A stretch of 7,511 nucleotides of DNA, taken from Clostridia bacterium (GTDB taxonomy: Bacteria; UBA6262; WVXT01; JAUXBS01). This document shows positions 5,278 through 7,511 of the stretch, in pieces (position 1 is the stretch's first letter; every line of letters starts with the position of its first letter). Below the pieces are notes generated by a model. The model saw only the letters and a program-made list of their open reading frames with translations, was not told where the DNA came from and made no database searches. Both the position numbers and the translations under genes were made by a program. Location: contig JAUXDE010000086.1 of NCBI GenBank assembly GCA_030618495.1, forward strand, positions 1 through 7,511, read 5' to 3'.

Positions 5278-5306
5278 ATTATACCATACAACTGTATGGT
5301 TGTCAA
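5278..5306 (-). promoter_or_regulatory. Consensus sigma-70 promoter with palindromic operator, probable LexA-controlled
   Basis: On the minus strand, -35 TTGACA (5306-5301), a 17-base spacer and -10 TATAAT (5283-5278) match the housekeeping consensus at all twelve positions. The spacer and the first base of the -10 box form an 18-bp inverted repeat, ACCATACA, two bases, TGTATGGT (5283-5300). AT-rich sequence upstream could serve as an UP element. Such a strong promoter with an operator between its boxes is the classical design of a tightly repressed SOS promoter. With lexA as the second gene downstream, LexA autoregulation is the simplest reading. The half-site is not the E. coli CTGT/ACAG operator, so the assignment is inference. 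Confidence 0.85.
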
Positions 5307-5398
5307 GAAAAATCATAAGAAAGTTTTGTTTTAGGGTTTTTAAGCTGGGAAATTAAAATAATAGATGAATTGTCCGGGCGGGATGTTCCAAAGCGCAA

Positions 5399-6379
5399 CT
5401 AAAAGCGGTAATTAATCGATAAGGCTACCATCATGCTCTTTTTGTCTACCTGGTTGAAATTCAACGATAACATTATCGGATAGTTCTTCCGCAGGTTATT
5501 CAAATGCCTGGTTTCTTTGTCGGTTTTGTAATTCAGGGCCGCATTACGGGCGCCGTAAATCCCCCCAAAATAGAAAGCCAGGGCAAAATTGCCCCAGATT
5601 GCCGTAGCCAGCCTGCTGTCACGGTCCCATGAATAAATGGTTTGATATATAAGCGCCCCCGTCAACATAAAAGACAAGAGTGCATCTCCCTTCCTTCCGC
5701 AATACAACTGGCCGCTTCCGGGCAATAATGCCGACAAAACACTTGCAACCCGGGGGTTCTTGTCCTTGAACTTCAGGGCGGAGTCTATGTTAAGTTCCTT
5801 GACCTCAAGGAGTACATCTTTGTAAGTGCTGTTTTCATACTTCTTGAGGTATTCATTAATATGCTGATTGGCTTCCATCCATCTTTTCTCTTCAAGGGTG
5901 CTCTCAATGTACAATAAATGCGCTTCTTCGGCAGACTTGCCCCCGGGGAAATCATCCAGGTATTTCCGGAGTTCATGAGAAGCCACGTCATATTCTTTTT
6001 TGTTTAAATAGGATTTTGCAACCGTCATTTGCGCGTCATCCGCGAACCTGCCTTCCGAGTATAAAGTCAGAATGAAATTATTCAGCGAATTGACGGCCTC
6101 CGAATAGCGCCCGCTTTTAAAGTAACTCATGCCTATTAGATAAGACAACTCTTCGCAGAGGGCGTCTCCGGGGTAATAGGATATGTATCTTTCGCACTCG
6201 GTAATGGTCCTGAAATACTGTTCTCTTGAATAAAGGTGTGTAATGAACTGGAAGTGTTTGATTTTCAGGCTTTCTTCCAGCGGCGGGTCTTTTGCAATAG
6301 AAAGGTCAACACAAAGGAGAATGCCGATTAAACACACCGGCAGAATATATTTTAAATTAAGAGTACGCTGATTTTTCAT
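5399..6379 (-). CDS. Exported TPR protein with TM2-like membrane segments
   Basis: A 326-residue envelope protein. A signal peptide is likely at 1-29 (KYILPVCLIGILLCVDLSIA). TPR-like helical repeats cover about 45-200 (YLIGMSYFKSGRYSEAVNSL, TVAKSYLNKKEYDVASHELR, EAHLLYIESTLEEKRWMEAN), with the look of the periplasmic YbgF/BamD type. Two hydrophobic segments follow: 209-246, opening with RVASVLSALLPGSGQLYCGR, resembling small TM2/DUF5683-type domains, and about 256-282. The last 30 residues alternate polar and apolar and end in Tyr-Arg-Phe, like a terminal beta strand. ATG 6379 shares one base with the yidD stop, so the two are probably translationally coupled. A link to envelope biogenesis is inference; no exact family name is claimed. 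Confidence 0.8.
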   Translation of the reverse strand: MKNQRTLNLKYILPVCLIGILLCVDLSIAKDPPLEESLKIKHFQFITHLYSREQYFRTITECERYISYYPGDALCEELSYLIGMSYFKSGRYSEAVNSLNNFILTLYSEGRFADDAQMTVAKSYLNKKEYDVASHELRKYLDDFPGGKSAEEAHLLYIESTLEEKRWMEANQHINEYLKKYENSTYKDVLLEVKELNIDSALKFKDKNPRVASVLSALLPGSGQLYCGRKGDALLSFMLTGALIYQTIYSWDRDSRLATAIWGNFALAFYFGGIYGARNAALNYKTDKETRHLNNLRKNYPIMLSLNFNQVDKKSMMVALSINYRF

Positions 6380-6789
6380 TATTTTACGGGGTCATAGAAC
6401 TTGTAACATATATCGGATTTTATTAACGGATAATTCCCCAGTGTCCAGCAATGGCACCTTCCAAGCCTGTCAGCCGCCATGACCTCTCCCTTGATAAAAC
6501 CGTATTTATCTATAGCCTGCCTGGCGTAAGTGGAACAAGCCGGATGAAAAGCGCATTTATCTCCATCGTAAGGAGTGATATATTTCGCCCATATTCCATA
6601 AGCAAAGCCGACCAGGATTTTCAGGGTGGACGTTTCCTTCAAAACCGGCTGGCGTTTAAGAGGAATGCTTTCGTAGTCTTTAAGTAAATTGAATTCCCAA
6701 GGGGCGTCGTCAACCTCGGCGGCTCCTAAGACGCTGAAAAGCATTAATATACCTATCAGCGATACCATAATGCTCAATTTTATGTTCAT
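6379..6789 (-). CDS. yidD: YidD-family protein with N-terminal signal peptide
   Basis: YidD is a small membrane-associated factor that helps YidC insert membrane proteins. The core is recognisable: an amphipathic helix (about 54-73, LKILVGFAYGIWAKYITPYD) then DKCAFHPACSTYARQAIDKYGFIKG with C79 and C85, then RLGRCHCW with C112 and C114. Unlike the usual protein of about 70-90 residues, this one has a hydrophobic signal-like N-terminus (1-24, MVSLIGILMLFSVLGAA) plus a linker, giving 136 residues. The core may thus be exported rather than at the inner cytoplasmic face, an unusual arrangement. I chose ATG 6789 over 6840 because AAGGAT stands about twelve bases before it and the hydrophobic leader then sits at the terminus. 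It overlaps the TPR gene by one base. Confidence 0.85.
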   Translation of the reverse strand: MNIKLSIMVSLIGILMLFSVLGAAEVDDAPWEFNLLKDYESIPLKRQPVLKETSTLKILVGFAYGIWAKYITPYDGDKCAFHPACSTYARQAIDKYGFIKGEVMAADRLGRCHCWTLGNYPLIKSDICYKFYDPVK

Positions 6790-6867
6790 TTTAATCCAAT
6801 CCTTATTTTGTAAGGAAGAAATCACGGAGAAAGGGAACATGGAAACGATTCTCTGGCTGAACTCCAG

Positions 6868-7511
6868 TTACTTTGCGGATAAAGAGCCTACTTTTTTATA
6901 AAACCACTCTTCTGGATTATAGTTAACAAAAACTATTTCGCCTTTTCCAACTTTAACGTCGAATTTGGCTGTTGCATTGTCTCCCTTGATGTAATTGTTT
7001 ACCTTGGGAGGAGCCATGCATCCTCCTGGCGATGTATTCTTCTTCGTATCTTCAAAATTAAACTCTAAGGTGTGATTGCCAGGGGCTACATACAATTTTG
7101 AAACACATACTACTGAAGGCCATTTAGAAAATTTGCGAGGAACGTCCGGTTCTTTTTCCTTATTAAAGAACTCGTCCACAAAAAATCCAAGACAAGGAAT
7201 ACTACTGGCAAGTTCTATGGCTACTGACCTGGAAACTTCTCCCACCACCTCTTTTGCCACACCCTTGGCTAACTTCTTTACTTGCAATAAATACCTTTTA
7301 TTGTGTTCTACTAAATCCTCCAGCACCTCGGTCCTGGCGTAGTACTTGTCATCAACGTACACCTTGGCATAAGCGGTTTTAGAATAATACGGGACATCCA
7401 TTGTAATATAGACCACCCCCAGGTCTTTCAATGAATTCTTGCCTGATTCCAAATAATGAGCGGCCTTTTTGGAATTTATTGCTTCAGGGTCGGTTGCTAT
7501 GTACCGGTCAA
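6868..7511 (-). CDS. C-terminal part of a conserved exported/lipoprotein-like protein (5' end outside window)
   Basis: The frame remains open to the right edge; a TTG at 7452 is not a convincing start, since coding sequence continues upstream (DRYIATDPEAINSKKAAHYL). About 213 residues are visible. Two beta-rich parts (GVVYITMDVPYYSKTAYAKV; KLYVAPGNHTLEFNF and a closing KGEIVFVNYNP) surround an amphipathic helix (KKLAKGVAKEVVGEVSRSVA). The order helix, W-P-S-V, then an A-P-G-N-H-T-L strand recalls COG3014-type uncharacterised outer-membrane lipoproteins, but this is a recollection and not a proof. Any signal peptide or lipobox would lie outside the window. It precedes yidD by 78 bases on the same strand, so it is likely in the same operon. 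Confidence 0.7.
   Translation of the reverse strand, partial: DRYIATDPEAINSKKAAHYLESGKNSLKDLGVVYITMDVPYYSKTAYAKVYVDDKYYARTEVLEDLVEHNKRYLLQVKKLAKGVAKEVVGEVSRSVAIELASSIPCLGFFVDEFFNKEKEPDVPRKFSKWPSVVCVSKLYVAPGNHTLEFNFEDTKKNTSPGGCMAPPKVNNYIKGDNATAKFDVKVGKGEIVFVNYNPEEWFYKKVGSLSAK

Noticed and set aside
5307-5398. Terminator for the yidD/TPR operon
   Set aside because: I found no stem followed by a U-run in this gap; it seems to hold only AT-rich sequence upstream of the promoter.

Overview
The window looks like a stretch of chromosome from a Gram-negative bacterium, probably an uncultured or environmental lineage. Signal-peptide proteins of envelope type, a YidD homologue and a non-enterobacterial LexA/operator pair fit this. 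I cannot assign a phylum from sequence alone. Everything except a 24-codon gene end at the left edge is on the minus strand, so genes are read from high to low coordinates.

Region 1 (7511 to 5399) is an envelope cluster. It holds the C-terminal part of a secreted or lipoprotein-like protein that runs off the window edge, then a YidD-family protein with its own signal peptide, then a TPR protein with TM2-like membrane segments and a barrel-like C-terminus. The last two genes overlap by one base.

Region 2 (5306 to 164) is an SOS locus that has been repeatedly invaded. A perfect consensus promoter (TTGACA, 17-bp spacer, TATAAT at 5306-5278) carries an 18-bp inverted repeat in its spacer, a good candidate LexA operator. 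It faces a chain of co-directional genes: an ORF6N-domain protein, lexA, a YhcG-type PDDEXK nuclease, an 82-aa DUF6504-like protein, a BRO-N/DinD-like protein, and dinB (DNA polymerase IV). The likely ancestral core is lexA, the 82-aa gene and dinB. The three AT-richer phage/antirepressor-type or nuclease genes each occupy one junction of that core, and a 265-bp element with 31-bp perfect terminal inverted repeats sits in the leader.

The clearest scar is a 68-bp direct repeat (66/68 identical) on both sides of the BRO gene. One copy keeps the 3' end of the 82-aa gene intact and the other keeps the dinB start intact. Uninterrupted, these two genes would overlap by 11 bases. Just downstream of lexA, a 38-codon reading frame looks like a relic of a second ORF6N gene.

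A second unusual layer is a set of long palindromes with a CAA(A/T)TTG core. One (29 bp, perfect) lies in frame inside the ORF6N gene, one in the ORF6N relic before yhcG, and one before the 82-aa/dinB unit, where it forms part of a three-arm alternating hairpin. The BRO and yhcG genes carry their own in-frame palindromes. Together this suggests an SOS-controlled locus serving as a landing site for accessory genes; the function of those genes is not established by the sequence.
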